From Pyropia haitanensis (lineage: Eukaryota > Rhodophyta > Bangiophyceae > Bangiales > Bangiaceae), in NCBI GenBank assembly GCA_008729055.1, contig SDUX01000007.1, positions 5,377,009 through 5,441,008 on the forward strand: 64,000 nucleotides of DNA, written 5' to 3'. Numbering within the stretch: position 1 is the stretch's first letter; the number at the start of each line of letters is the position of its first letter. Shown here in pieces: positions 44,401-54,511 of the stretch. Under the pieces are notes generated by a model, which saw only the letters and a list, made by a program, of their open reading frames with translations, was not told where the DNA came from and made no database searches. Both the position numbers and the translations under genes were made by a program.

Positions 44401-45774
44401 AACCATCGCTTCCAGTGCCACGTCAGCCACCGCGCCATCTGTGCCACCCAGTGCCGCACGCGCCCTCCCCTCCCCCTCTTCGCGCGCGCGACCGCTCACC
44501 CCGGTGGGGGGGTGGTGGTGGGGGTGCGTTTTCATCCAGATGGTGGATGCTGGTGGTTGTTGTCACACTGGGCCCTCGGTGGGGGAGGCGCTGTGGCCCC
44601 TTCCTCCTCCTTCCCCCACTCCCGCTGCCTGGCGGCTCTTGCCGTCCTAGCCCGCCACCCCTTGCGCCTCTGGTGCACCTGCCTGCCGCTGCCACCCAGA
44701 CGGGCGGTCGCCGCCTTTTTTTTTGCGGGTGCTCATTTCTTTCAGCGGTGACAAGGGGGGGGTGTGCGGAGGGTGGTCGTCGCCCCTGGCGGGGGCCTGA
44801 CGCGGTTTGGCGTTGGCGGGTGCTGGAGCCAAGGCAGGGGGCGACGGGTTGCTCGGGGACGGGGCGCGGCGCTGTCCAGCACGACCTTGCTGGCACTGAC
44901 AGCCGGCGGGCGCGGCAACAAGAGGGGGGGGGGCGGGGGAGAGCTGGGGCACGGACTGACGGATCCCTGCCGGGCCTGGTTCCGCCTGACCAGGTGCCAC
45001 TGCCTGTTGGTCCCCGCAAGCGTCCTCCACTGCTTTTCTCTTTTTTTCTCTCTTGTGGTGGGGGGGGGGTGCTGTTGCGTTCGTTACTTGGCACTGCCGC
45101 GCCCCCCCCCCGCCATCCCGCCGGCAGCAACGGTCACTGGGAATCTAGGTGGTGGCCAGCCCACCGCCGGTGGCCGCGGGCGCGGCCATGAGGCGGGGCA
45201 GGAGATTGTGCTGCGTCGTCCCCCGCCCCTCTTGCGGCCGGGGGAACGCACCAGGCGAGGGGGGACTGCGTCCGCGGCGGCGCGGCCTTCCCAAATGGGT
45301 GCGCCGCCTGCAGGGTGCCAGGTCTGGCTGCCACCGTCGCCGTTCCCCCGCACCCCGACGGCCGTGCGCGTGGAAGGCATCTGCGCGTACTGTACATCCG
45401 GAGAGTGGGTCATCCTCCCCCCTCCACCCGCCCCTCGTTCCCACAAGCCGCCCCCTCCGCCCTTCGTCCCCCCCGACGTCGGCAATGGGCAGTCGCGCGC
45501 GCGCATGGCGGTCCCCAAGGGCTTCTCGGGAGACCCTTTTGGAGAGGGAAACAGGCAATGGATGGTGGCCAAGGTGACACCATGGTCGCGTCTGCACCGC
45601 CTGCACAGTGCCTCTGGCTGTGGGCCTCGCTCTATGCCCCCTCCCTCCCCGTCTTGCCTCCCCTCTGGTTCTCCCTCGCCCCCCTATATCCTCTCAGGAG
45701 CCAATATCTCCGAGGCAGTTGGTACCTACCAGAGCGGTCCAGGCAGACCTCGAACTGCCCCTGATGTAACGGGC

Positions 45775-46150
45775 GAGGCTTGGACACTGGAACGCAACTG
45801 GGCAGGGATAGTCTTGGGCAGGCGCCTGCTGTGGTGATGTAGTTGTTGCTGTTCAGCGGGTCCTCCCCGAGCTGCTGCCTGCCGAGGTAGCTGCTCTGTG
45901 GCGACAGCGGGGCACAGCGGGCTGGGGAGGTGGGCTTTCCTCTTTCCTTCCAATCCCCTCCGCTCCCAAAGTCGTGCCGCCATGGACCTCCGCACTGGCG
46001 TCTGCGTTTGTGTGTCCCCGACGTGCCCCGCGGACGGCCGTCGCCCCCACCTCATGCACAAGGAATGAAACAAGGTTGCATGGGGATGACACCCATGAAG
46101 AAACCCTCGCACGCTGGGCGTGTGCACAAATGAAGAGCACCCTGGCACCC
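45775..46150. repeat. Diverged tandem duplication, copy 1
   Basis: Related to 46400-46730 by ordered matching blocks: GGACACTGGAACGCAACTGG, GGATAGTCTTGGGCAGGCG, GAGGTAGCTGCTCTGTGGCG ACAGCGGGGC and GAAGAAACCCTCGCACGCTG. The copies are separated by about 620 bases and have many substitutions and indels. Confidence 0.6.
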
Positions 46151-46399
46151 GCCCACTTCCCTCGCTGGTGGTGTGTTTGTGCAGGCGCCTGCCCGCGGAT
46201 GTGCCTGTCCCGCAAGGATTGATTCCCGAAAAAGGGCGCGTAGCCGAACAGGTAGCAAAGATCGGCAAGCAGCCAGAGGGACAATAAATAGAGTTAGACA
46301 AGCGAGCTAGAACAGAGAGAACAAACGAAGGTTTACACCCTGCAACTGCCACTGCCTGCTGCATGCAAGCAGCACCCCACTCCCGGGGTGGAGGTGGAG

Positions 46400-46730
46400 G
46401 GGGAGGCACGGACACTAGACGTCACTGGACAGGGGTCGTCTTGCGCAGACGTCTGCGTTTTTTCGTTTGTTGTTGTTCTCTCGGGCCTGTCGCCAGATGC
46501 TGACTGCCTGTAGAGGTAGCCGCACAGTGGCGACAGCGGGGCGCCATAGGCAAGGCCGATGCGCCTTCCTCCCATCCTCCACTTTCACCGTCCCCCGAAT
46601 GGGGCGAGACCCCCCATCAACTAGGAGAAAAGGAATGTCTCGCGTGGGTGCGCCAGCTGTGCGGAAAGAACCCTCCCACGCGTGGCCGACGCGCCATGGA
46701 AAAACCCTCGTGCGCGCGGCCTGAGCATGC
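46400..46730. repeat. Diverged tandem duplication, copy 2
   Basis: Matching blocks to copy 1 in the same order: GGACACTAGACGTCACTGG, GGGTCGTCTTGCGCAGACG, GAGGTAGCCGCACAGTGGCG ACAGCGGGGC and GAAAGAACCCTCCCACGCG. Same orientation as copy 1. Confidence 0.6.
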
Positions 46731-47530
46731 TGGCATTGTACGGCTGTACAGGCCCTCCCCATGAGGTTCCAGCGGACGACGACGGACAAGGGGCGGGGGG
46801 GCGGCCTGTCGAAGCCGGGCCGGTACTGCCACCGCGCTGGCACACCTACGCCTGGGGCGCACCAATCCCACCCGCCTGGGCCGGTCGCAGGCACGCCTGG
46901 TGCCGGCCATGAGGGGGGAGCGGGGGTCTGCGGTACCCCTCCGGGGAAAACGGGATGAAGGACAACCAGCACAAAGGGGGCGGGGAAGGACAGGCGACAA
47001 AGACACGGAAGAAGGTTCTGGAAGGACAATAGGGGGGCCATGCAAAAAGGAAGAACAACAGAGGCGGCCACCCGCCACGGGCCATGACCGCACCATGCAC
47101 ACGGGACCGCACCCCTTCACGACGCCTCCACGGCCAGCCGTCGCTGGCACCGGATAGGGACCACGTGGCGCCACCGACGACGACCGCTTCCACACGCCGG
47201 TGGGGTGGAAGCTGCACCCCCAGCGTCCCACCCCCTCACACGCACCCCAGGACAAGCCCCCCAGTCCCCATGCACGACATACCCGTCACAGGTGAAAAGG
47301 CACCAGCGCGGTGCGCCACGCTCGCTCCTTACCCCCCCTTGAAGAGCACGCCCACCCTCGCCCGCGCAAACACGGGCGCTGCGCCCATCGCACACACCTC
47401 CCGCTCTTGAGCAAAACAATCACAGCGACCGCTTGCAGAAGAAAAAAGAGAAGAAAGCAGACCACGGGGCGCCGTCCATCGGCGCCACCCCCACGTCTCC
47501 CCCTCCCCCCCCCCCGTCCACACCCCCTCC

Positions 47531-47865
47531 TCATCCGCAGCTCTGGCACACCGTCACCGACTGGGGCAAGCTGCCCATGCCACGGGTGCCCCCACCGCCA
47601 CCCCCCCCAGGCCCGCCACCCCCCCCCCGCCGCCGCCGCCACCTCCACCGCCACCGCCACCAGGTGCCCCCTCCCAGCCCCGCCGCGGCACGGGACGGCG
47701 GTCCGGGCGGTCCAGCTGGAGCGACGGCGAAAAGAGGCTGCGCATAAACAGCTTCAGGCCGTCCCACAGGCCAAACAGGAGCCCCATGCCGGGGATGAGG
47801 CTTAGTGGCCACGGGCCCCGGGGGACGGCGCCCTCCGTCACCTGCCCGTTGCGGAGGTACACCAT
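47531..47865 (-). CDS. SELENOK/SelK-SelG-like small membrane protein (Cys form, frame-disrupted)
   Basis: Resembles the selenoprotein K family, small single-pass ER membrane proteins linked to protein quality control and palmitoylation. ATG 47863-47865 opens MVYLRNGQVTEGAVPRGPWP, which matches the family's MVYI-NGQV-----PW start. A hydrophobic segment follows (LSLIPGMGLLFGLWDGLKLF, residues about 20-42), then a basic and Gly-rich tail. After a G-run at about 47600-47650 on the minus strand, the frame moves to an end GMGSLPQSVTVCQSCG and stop 47531-47533. The terminal C-x-x-C-G would stand in for the Gly-Gly-Sec-Gly end of the animal protein. Full length would be about 111 residues; the animal protein has about 94. 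Without the frame move, the ORF ends at 47554 with AACPSR. The N-terminal half is convincing; the tail is less certain. Confidence 0.72.
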
Positions 47866-49214
47866 GGTGAAGGTGGGGGGGGAAACGGGGGGGTGGAGGG
47901 AGGTAGGAGGAAACGGGAGAGCGTGCGTGGCCGGGGGAAAGCGGGCAACAGGTGCAGGGACGAGCAGAAAGTGGGGTGAGCGTACGACGTGGGCGGCGGG
48001 GAGAGGAGAGGTGGAAGCAAGACCAAGTGAGGAACAGAACAGGCAGAGATAGGCTCCAGCGGGCGCCCCACAAACAGGGGCGCCGTGTAGGGGGCGGGTG
48101 GCGGTGTCGACCAGGACGGGCCAGCCGACGAGAGGCAAGGGACGGGCAAACGCCACAGCACGGAGCCGACGACGCCGCTGCCCATCGTCAGCTCTTTCGT
48201 TTTGCGCATCGACACCCGTATCGACTTTTTTGATGCAGTGTCAACCATCGAAACGGGGTTTCGACGCGCCGTCCGATACGCGACGGTTTGCGTATCGAGC
48301 CCATCCTGGGATGGGCTGTAACCTCGCGCCGTCGATGAGGTCCTTTACAAACAGGCGTTTAGTTATCTCGAGAGCGACAGTGCGGAAGCGCATTGATTGG
48401 CCAGCCGAGCGGATCACGCGACTTGGCCGACAATGAACCGACCCTATCCGTGCCTGCTGGCTCGCGTGGGACTTGGCCTCTGTTTCGTCGACCTCGGAGC
48501 CCCGCGCACCAGGCGCTCGCCGCGGCGGGCAACAGGTACAGTCTGTATCCGGTTAAGTGTGGCTTGGTTCTGTGTGGTCCGCACATAACTAAGCCAGATA
48601 TCCCGAGATCAACTCCTCTACAGCGGACTGTCTCTATGCCCGGCTGACATCTAAATTCCTGGTTGCGCACTTAGAACCGTACGACGCTGATAATCGTGTC
48701 AAGTACAAAGAGTGATGAGCAATGACGTGTGCCCGCCGTTCAGTCGTCCCGGCCGAGCAGCCTGCTGGTCTGGTAGTCAAGCCATCACGTCTGGCCATGT
48801 CGAGGGAGTCGGGCGGGAGCAGAAAGAGCAGGTCGCCCGGTGCTGGCTGGCGGCTGAGGACGACTCCCAGGCCATTGACGAGATGGTGGACATGGTTTTG
48901 GCGAGTGAGGAAGACGACGCTTGACGACAAACAGGAAAGTTCTGGTAGAGAAGCGCAGATGCTCTGGCGGCACTTGCGGACTCAAATCAGCAGCGGCTAG
49001 GCCTAGTACTACTGCCAGTCTCCGTGCGGTTGACCCGTGTCCGCACGCGGTGGCGCGGGGTCAAGGTCGAGCGAACCACAGCACAGCCTCGCACGCCTGT
49101 CCCCGCGTTGGACTTGCTGGACATCAATACGTTTTTATTAGCACTTAATGATCAGATTCTAAGGTCTCTCAAACCTTCAGTCGACGGACTCATAAGTCAC
49201 CAGGAAAAGTACAA
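47866..49214. other. Upstream region of SelK-like gene, no supported gene
   Basis: Purine-rich leader just upstream of the start codon (47866-48060). At 48190-48340 are several TCGA-centred short inverted repeats (CATCGACACCCGTATCGAC, CCATCGAAACGGGGTTTCGACG). A few short frames on both strands at 48630-48930 are unrecognised. Confidence 0.4.
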
Positions 49215-49859
49215 ATGGGCATGGGCTACATCTTGGCCACATGGCCACGGATAACCGCGCGCAGACTTGACGCGGGGCTGGCGAGGGCGTTGGTCGGCGC
49301 GCAGCCGTCCGGGGCGCGCACGCAGGGCTTGCACGCGGTGGCTGAGAAGGTTCTCGCGGAGAGGGCGCGGGACCTGTCACGGTGCCGGCGTCTGGTGCTC
49401 GCCGCGTGCATCGGTGACGCGGTGGGGAGCTTGTTGCTGGCTGCTCGCGGGCACCTGCCGACGCGGGCGGTGCAGCTGGGCGTGCACGAGGCGCTAAAGG
49501 CGCTGCTGCTCGCTTCGGGCGTCGGCGCCGCCGCGTCGCGCGCTGGGCGGGGGTGGTGGAGAACGCGACGCGGGCCGCGTCAGGGAGGGCGCCGCCGCGG
49601 CGGCGGCGTCCCCGCCGCCGTCCCGTCGCGGCTGCCGCTGCCGCCGCTGCCGCCGCTGTCGTTGCCGCGGCCGCCGCTACCGGCACTTGCGGGCACGGCC
49701 GCCGCGGCGGTCGATTTGGTCGCCGCTGCGCGTGGCGGCGGCTCCGCGGCGGTCAGCCGCGGCGGCCGCCGAGGCGCCGCCGCCCGCGGCCCGCCGCGGC
49801 CGGCCGCGGCGGCGGCGGCGGCAAGGGCGGCAGCGGCACGACGGCGGCGGCGTTGGTAA
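49215..49859 (+). CDS. Hypothetical Ala/Leu-rich protein (weak)
   Basis: Unrecognised. The first 110 residues look amphipathic and helical with a regular pattern (RLDAGLARALVGAQPSG, HAVAEKVLAERARDLSRC, LVLAACIGDAVGSLLLAARG, HLPTRAVQLGVHEALKALLL), which is unlike the simple-sequence frames around it. After about 49540 the frame becomes Arg/Gly/Ala/Pro low complexity. The start codon is ATG 49215; an upstream exon is possible. Could be a real alga-specific gene or a chance frame. Confidence 0.3.
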   Translation: MGMGYILATWPRITARRLDAGLARALVGAQPSGARTQGLHAVAEKVLAERARDLSRCRRLVLAACIGDAVGSLLLAARGHLPTRAVQLGVHEALKALLLASGVGAAASRAGRGWWRTRRGPRQGGRRRGGGVPAAVPSRLPLPPLPPLSLPRPPLPALAGTAAAAVDLVAAARGGGSAAVSRGGRRGAAARGPPRPAAAAAAARAAAARRRRRW

Positions 49860-49949
49860 CGGCGACGACGGCGGCGGCGCTGACAAGGGCGGGGCGGGTG
49901 GGGCAGCCGGGGGGGTGCTTCGTCCGCCCCCATTGCTGGCGTTGTAAGT

Positions 49950-51420
49950 TTGTTGGGGTGGGGTGGTGTGGCGGGAGGGTGATTGAGGGGTGGTGTGCTG
50001 GTGGGCGGGGTGGTGGTGGCGTGGCGGTGGTGGGCTGGTGGTGGCGGCGTGTGGTGACGGTGGGGTGGTGGCGGTGGGGTGGGAGCGGCAACAGACGTGG
50101 CGGAGCACTTCGGGGGGATGCCCTGTCGCGTTCTGGGAGGGTGGGAGCGGGGTGGCGGCTGTGGTGGGCGACGGGTGGAGGTTTCGGTTGTCGTGGGATG
50201 GGGAGGTGGCTGTGTTTAGGTGGCGGTTTTTTTGGTGGTTGTTTTGTTGTGTGATGGTGGTGTGGTGCCGACGGCGTGGTGGTGGTGGCGACGTTGGCGG
50301 GTGGTGTTGGCGACGGTCACGGACGTGGCGGGGTAGCTGGGGGGCTCATCGGCCGTGTGCGTGGCCGTCGTTGAGGATGACGGGGTGGAGGTTGCGGGGT
50401 TGTGGTGGTGGGGTGGTCGCTCGCGGGGTGGTGGTTGTCGGGTGGTGGTGGTGGTGGGGTGGTAAGGGCGGCGTGGTGGTGGCGGCGACGTGGTGGTGGC
50501 GACGGACGTGGCGGGGCACTTTGGGACGGTGCCCCGTCGCGTCTTGGGTGGTGGGGGTTGGGGGGGGGGGGGGGGCACGCCGACACGCCGCCGCCTCTGC
50601 CGCCACCGCCAGCTGCTTTCATTGCTGACTCGGGCATCGCTTCTCCCGCAGCTGCCACTTGTGCCACTGCCTTTTTCTTTTCTTTTTTTAGCTGTTGTTT
50701 TTTTTTTTTTTGGGTGTGGGCGCGAGGGGTATGGGGAGCTGGGGGGAGGGGGGGAGGGCGGCGGTGGAGGGCGAGAGCGGAGGGGCGGCTGAGGGGAGGG
50801 GCGTGATGGTGGTAGCGGCGGTGGCGGAGACGGCGGCAAGATCGACGGCGTTGGCGGTGGCGGCAAGATCGACGGCGTGGGCGGATCGGCGGCGGCGTCG
50901 TCGGCGGCGGCGGCGGCGGCGTTGGTGGCGGCTGCGGCAAGTGCAAGACGGCGGCGGCGGCGGCGGCGGCGGCAAGGGCGGCGGTGACAGAGGCGACGAC
51001 GGCAGCGGGCGGCGACAAGAACAAGACGGCGGCGGCGGCGGCGGCGGCAGCGGTAAGGGCGGCGGCGATGGCGGCGACGGCGGCAAGGGCGTCGACAAGT
51101 GCAAGATGGCGGCGGCGGCGGCGGCAGCGGCAAGGGCGGCGGCAAGTACAAGTCAGCGGCGGGGGCGGCGGGGGTTGTGTCGGCGGCAGGCTTGTGGTGG
51201 CGGGATAGCTGAGGTGCTCCCCGGCCGTGTGCGTGGCCGGCGTTGAGGATGGCGGGGTGGTGGCTGGCGGGGCGGTGGTGGTGGGGCGGTGGCTGGCGGG
51301 GTGGTGGCTGGCGGGGTGGTGGTGGTGGTGGGCTGGTGGGGGCAGCGTAGTGGTGGCGGCGATGTGGTGGTGGCGACGGACGTGGCGGGCACATTGGGAG
51401 GGTGCCCCGTCGCGTCCTGG
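49950..51420. repeat. G/T-rich complex satellite
   Basis: Plus strand dominated by GTGGTGGTGGCG and, at 50810-51160, GGCGGCGGC trinucleotides. Higher-order units recur: a GACGTGGCGG-x-GCACtt-x-GGTGCCCCGTCGCG block at about 50094, 50505 and 51375, and a GGCCGTGTGCGTGGCC-G-CGTTGAGGATG-CGGGGTGG block at about 50351 and 51224. The latter two blocks are roughly 870 bases apart. Open frames through it encode only His/Pro/Thr/Arg repeats. Confidence 0.85.
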
Positions 51421-53083
51421 GTGGTGCGCTGACGAAAAACAGCGAGCAGGGCGGAGCGCAGTGTCGCCCGCCACTCGCATCGGCACCTTATAGAGCGATG
51501 CGGAGGAGATGGGCAGCCGATACGATTCTACTGCAACGCAGGCGCACACGAGACTCGGAAATCCCACGGTCACGTGTGCTGTAGTTCTCGGTCTCGCGAC
51601 TTGGCGCCTATCGAAGCCCCGTCGGCGGATGGCGCATCGAAACGCCGTATCGACTCTAGCCCGAGACCCAACGCTGATGCGCCATCGAAGCCGACGCGGT
51701 TTGCAGCATTCGATGGGGAAAACAAAGTTGTTGACGATGCGTCGCGTGCGCATGCGTGTGCTGACACGACACACGAGGTCGGTGCGCTGGCGCCAATGCG
51801 TGCGGGCTCAAGGACTTGCACAAATCGAATTGGAAAGGGCATCCGACTGGTGTTTGGCAGTGACTTTCGTCACCTGCACCTAGGGGGGGCCACAAGATTG
51901 ACATGGAGCCCGGATCACGCACGGCTGCGCCTCCGCCACCGCGGCGGCCGACGCTTGGCGGCTGCGGGGCGGCCGCGTCGTCGCCACCGCTCGACGTCGG
52001 CCGTCGGCCCCGCGGGCGGCCAGGTCATGCGCGCGCCTCGGCGGCCAAGTCATCCGTGTGCCGCCTTGCGTTTGCCCGCGGCTCCGTGAAGCCGCCGTCG
52101 GAGGAGGGGGGGAAGGCAGTGGGGAAAGGAGCGCGCCGCTGCCGGCGGTGAAGGATGACGGTGCTCCCGTCGCGGACCGGGACGCGGTTCCCGCCCTCCA
52201 CCGCGGAGCGCGCGCGTGCCGCCTGCTGCCGCGCCCCCGCCCGGCACTGCTGCCGTTCAGCTTTCTTTTGATGGACCCCTGCTTATCCGCTACCCGCCCC
52301 CCTCGTCCCCAATCCCCCTTGTGGGTTGATGAACGGAGGTGTGGCGTTGCAGCCACCGTCGCCGTGCGAGGGAGGGGTGAGCGAGGCGCATCGAGAGCGG
52401 AGACAGACCGGGGGAGGGCGGCTAGGGGCGGGGTGGGGGGGGGGGTTGACTGCGCCAGCGGCCGCGCCAGCGCTGCAGCCGCGCCACCCCCGCGAGCGCC
52501 CGCAGCGGGCATGGTGGGCGGACGTCGACACCTGGCCGCGTGCCGCGTGCGCCTGTGAGGGGGGCCCGTCGCTGCCGCCACCGCCGCGGCGGGCTACGCG
52601 CGGCAGCCCGTGGCCTGGCACGGCCTGTCGACGGCCGCGCGACGCCGCGGCCGTGGGGCCGGCCGGGGGCGCCGCGGCTGCGCGCGCGGAGGTGGCGGCC
52701 ACGACCGGGGGTAGGGGCCGTGACCTCCCCGCACCTTCGAGCGACCGTCGGGGTCGCGGTTTGACGCTGGCAGCTGCGCTGGCCCCGCAGCCCCCGTTGG
52801 TTCCCCCACTCCCCTCCCGTGCCTGTCTGTTGTAACGACGTCTGCGGGATAGGGGCCAGCCGTCGGGTCCCTTCTTCGCTCTCACCCCTCCTCATCGAGC
52901 CCCCATCTGCCGTCATCCTTGCTCTCCCTCTTTTCTCCCCGTCCCCCTCCCTTGTCCAACCTCTCCGACGTCGTTCGCTCCCCCCACTCCCCCCCACTCA
53001 CCAGCCCGACTTCTTTCCCCTCCCCATTCGGCTCTCAACTGCCTCCCCCTCCCCCTCCCTCTGCGCTTCGGCGGTCGCCGCGG
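51421..53083. other. Spacer with TCGA-rich patch
   Basis: The part 51480-51850 has lower GC and repeated ATCGAAGCC/ATCGAAACG motifs. The rest is GC-rich and then C/T-rich (52840-53080) just before a possible start codon at 53084, as in a pyrimidine-rich 5' leader. Confidence 0.4.
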
Positions 53084-54511
53084 ATGGGCCCCTCTGCCGC
53101 CGCCGCCGCCACGGCGGCTGTCTCCCTCGCCCGCCGCTACGCCGCCACCGCCACCGCCGCCGACGCGGCGGCAGGGGCGACGCGCTCCGCCGCGTCAGGC
53201 GCCGCCGCCGTCGCCGCCTACGCCGCTGCCGCCGCCGTGCTGTCGTCCGCGGCGTCCGTCGTGGGCGGCGGCGGCGGCGGCGTCGCGGCCGCCGACGGCG
53301 ACGACCACGACGGCGGCGGCAAGGTGGTGCGCGGCCTCGCGGCGCAGGCGACGCTCCTCGCCGACCGCGCCGCAGTGGTGCAGGCGTGGGTGGACGGCGT
53401 CGGCGACGCGCGCGGCAACGCCGCGGCGGGCTACCCCCACCGGCCGCCGTCGCCGCAGGCGGCGCCCCCCCCGCCGCCGCCTCCGCCACCTCCATCAGCG
53501 GCGTCCCCGCCGCCGCCGCCGCCACCGCCGGGCGGGCCTCTTTCCCCCGACGGCCCACTCCCGCCGTCGACAATGGCGTCTGCGTTTGCCGCTGCCGACG
53601 CGCGGCCACCGGCGGTGCCGCCGGTGGCCGCGTCCGCGGCGGCGGCCGCCGCGGACGCCTGCCTGTCCACCCTCCCCCCCCCGCCGGCGGCACCAGCGGC
53701 GTCACCGGCGGCGACACCACCGGGGCAGGCCGCGGCGGCGGCCGCCGGGCCGCTCCGGTCGGCCGCGCCGCCATCCCCGCAGGTCGGCTGGGTCGGCGCG
53801 CCGCCGCCGCCGCGGACGGCAGGGGTGAAGTGGGCGACGCCGGCCGGCGCGTCGCTGCCGTCGCCGCCATTGACGCCGCCATCGTCATCAGGGTCAGCCT
53901 ACGCGCCGGGCGGTGGGGTGCTGCCGCAGCTCTACCCGGCCGTGTACCCACCGGTTGCTGATGCCGACGATGGGGACCCCGGGACTGCGTCGACGGCGGC
54001 GCGCGAGGTCCGTTCGGCGGGGCCGTGTGCGGTGCACCATGCGGCGGGGGTGGGGGGAGAGGGGTCGCCAGTCCATCCCGCGCCACGGCGGTGTGGGTGC
54101 GGGGTCCACCACGGCGGGCTGGGGGGGGATGGCGCCGCCGTGCGGCCGCCGCTGGCAGAGCGGCCCGCCGGGCCCCACTGGCCGGCGGCGGGCGCCCTCG
54201 GGGAGGGGTGTGCGGTGCACCCAGCCGGCGGTTGGCGACGGCCGCACCACCACCACCGCCATCACCATCGCGGCAGTGGCGGCGGCGGTCGCTGGGCAGA
54301 CGTCCCCGCGGTGGGGGTGCCCGCGTCGCCCCCGCGGCCGCCGCCGCCGCCGCTGGCGGCCACGCGCGGGTGTCGCCAACACGGCCGGCAGCGGACCAGC
54401 AGCAGCTGCCGCTCTGCCGCCACGCCGACCGGTCGCCACCCCGCGTGTGGACGGCGCGGTCGGGGCATCGACCCGGTGGCCGTCCACTGGGCCGACGGAG
54501 GCCGGGGGTGA
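53084..54511 (+). CDS. Hypothetical Ala/Pro-rich protein
   Basis: Not recognised. ATG 53084 follows a pyrimidine-rich leader. The first 140 residues are Ala-rich and probably helical (VSLARRYAATATAADAAAG, GLAAQATLLADRAAVVQAWVDGV). Residues 140-300 are Pro/Ala-rich with poly-Pro runs. The end is Gly/His/Arg-rich (HHHHRHHHRG at about 54250) and may lie in the wrong frame. Total 475 residues. The helical N-terminal part has alternating hydrophobic positions that suggest a real protein. Function, location and partners unknown. Confidence 0.4.
   Translation: MGPSAAAAATAAVSLARRYAATATAADAAAGATRSAASGAAAVAAYAAAAAVLSSAASVVGGGGGGVAAADGDDHDGGGKVVRGLAAQATLLADRAAVVQAWVDGVGDARGNAAAGYPHRPPSPQAAPPPPPPPPPPSAASPPPPPPPPGGPLSPDGPLPPSTMASAFAAADARPPAVPPVAASAAAAAADACLSTLPPPPAAPAASPAATPPGQAAAAAAGPLRSAAPPSPQVGWVGAPPPPRTAGVKWATPAGASLPSPPLTPPSSSGSAYAPGGGVLPQLYPAVYPPVADADDGDPGTASTAAREVRSAGPCAVHHAAGVGGEGSPVHPAPRRCGCGVHHGGLGGDGAAVRPPLAERPAGPHWPAAGALGEGCAVHPAGGWRRPHHHHRHHHRGSGGGGRWADVPAVGVPASPPRPPPPPLAATRGCRQHGRQRTSSSCRSAATPTGRHPACGRRGRGIDPVAVHWADGGRG

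Larger units (their letters stand above)
44401..47530. other. Gene-poor region with tandem diverged duplication
   Basis: No conserved protein is seen on either strand. It contains the two related segments described under repeats and a lower-GC patch at 46210-46340 (ACAATAAATAGAGTTAGACAAG). Confidence 0.4.

Noticed and set aside
50216..51774. Long His/Pro/Thr-rich minus-strand frames
   Set aside because: They translate the satellite repeat. Equivalent frames are open on both strands, as expected for trinucleotide-rich DNA.
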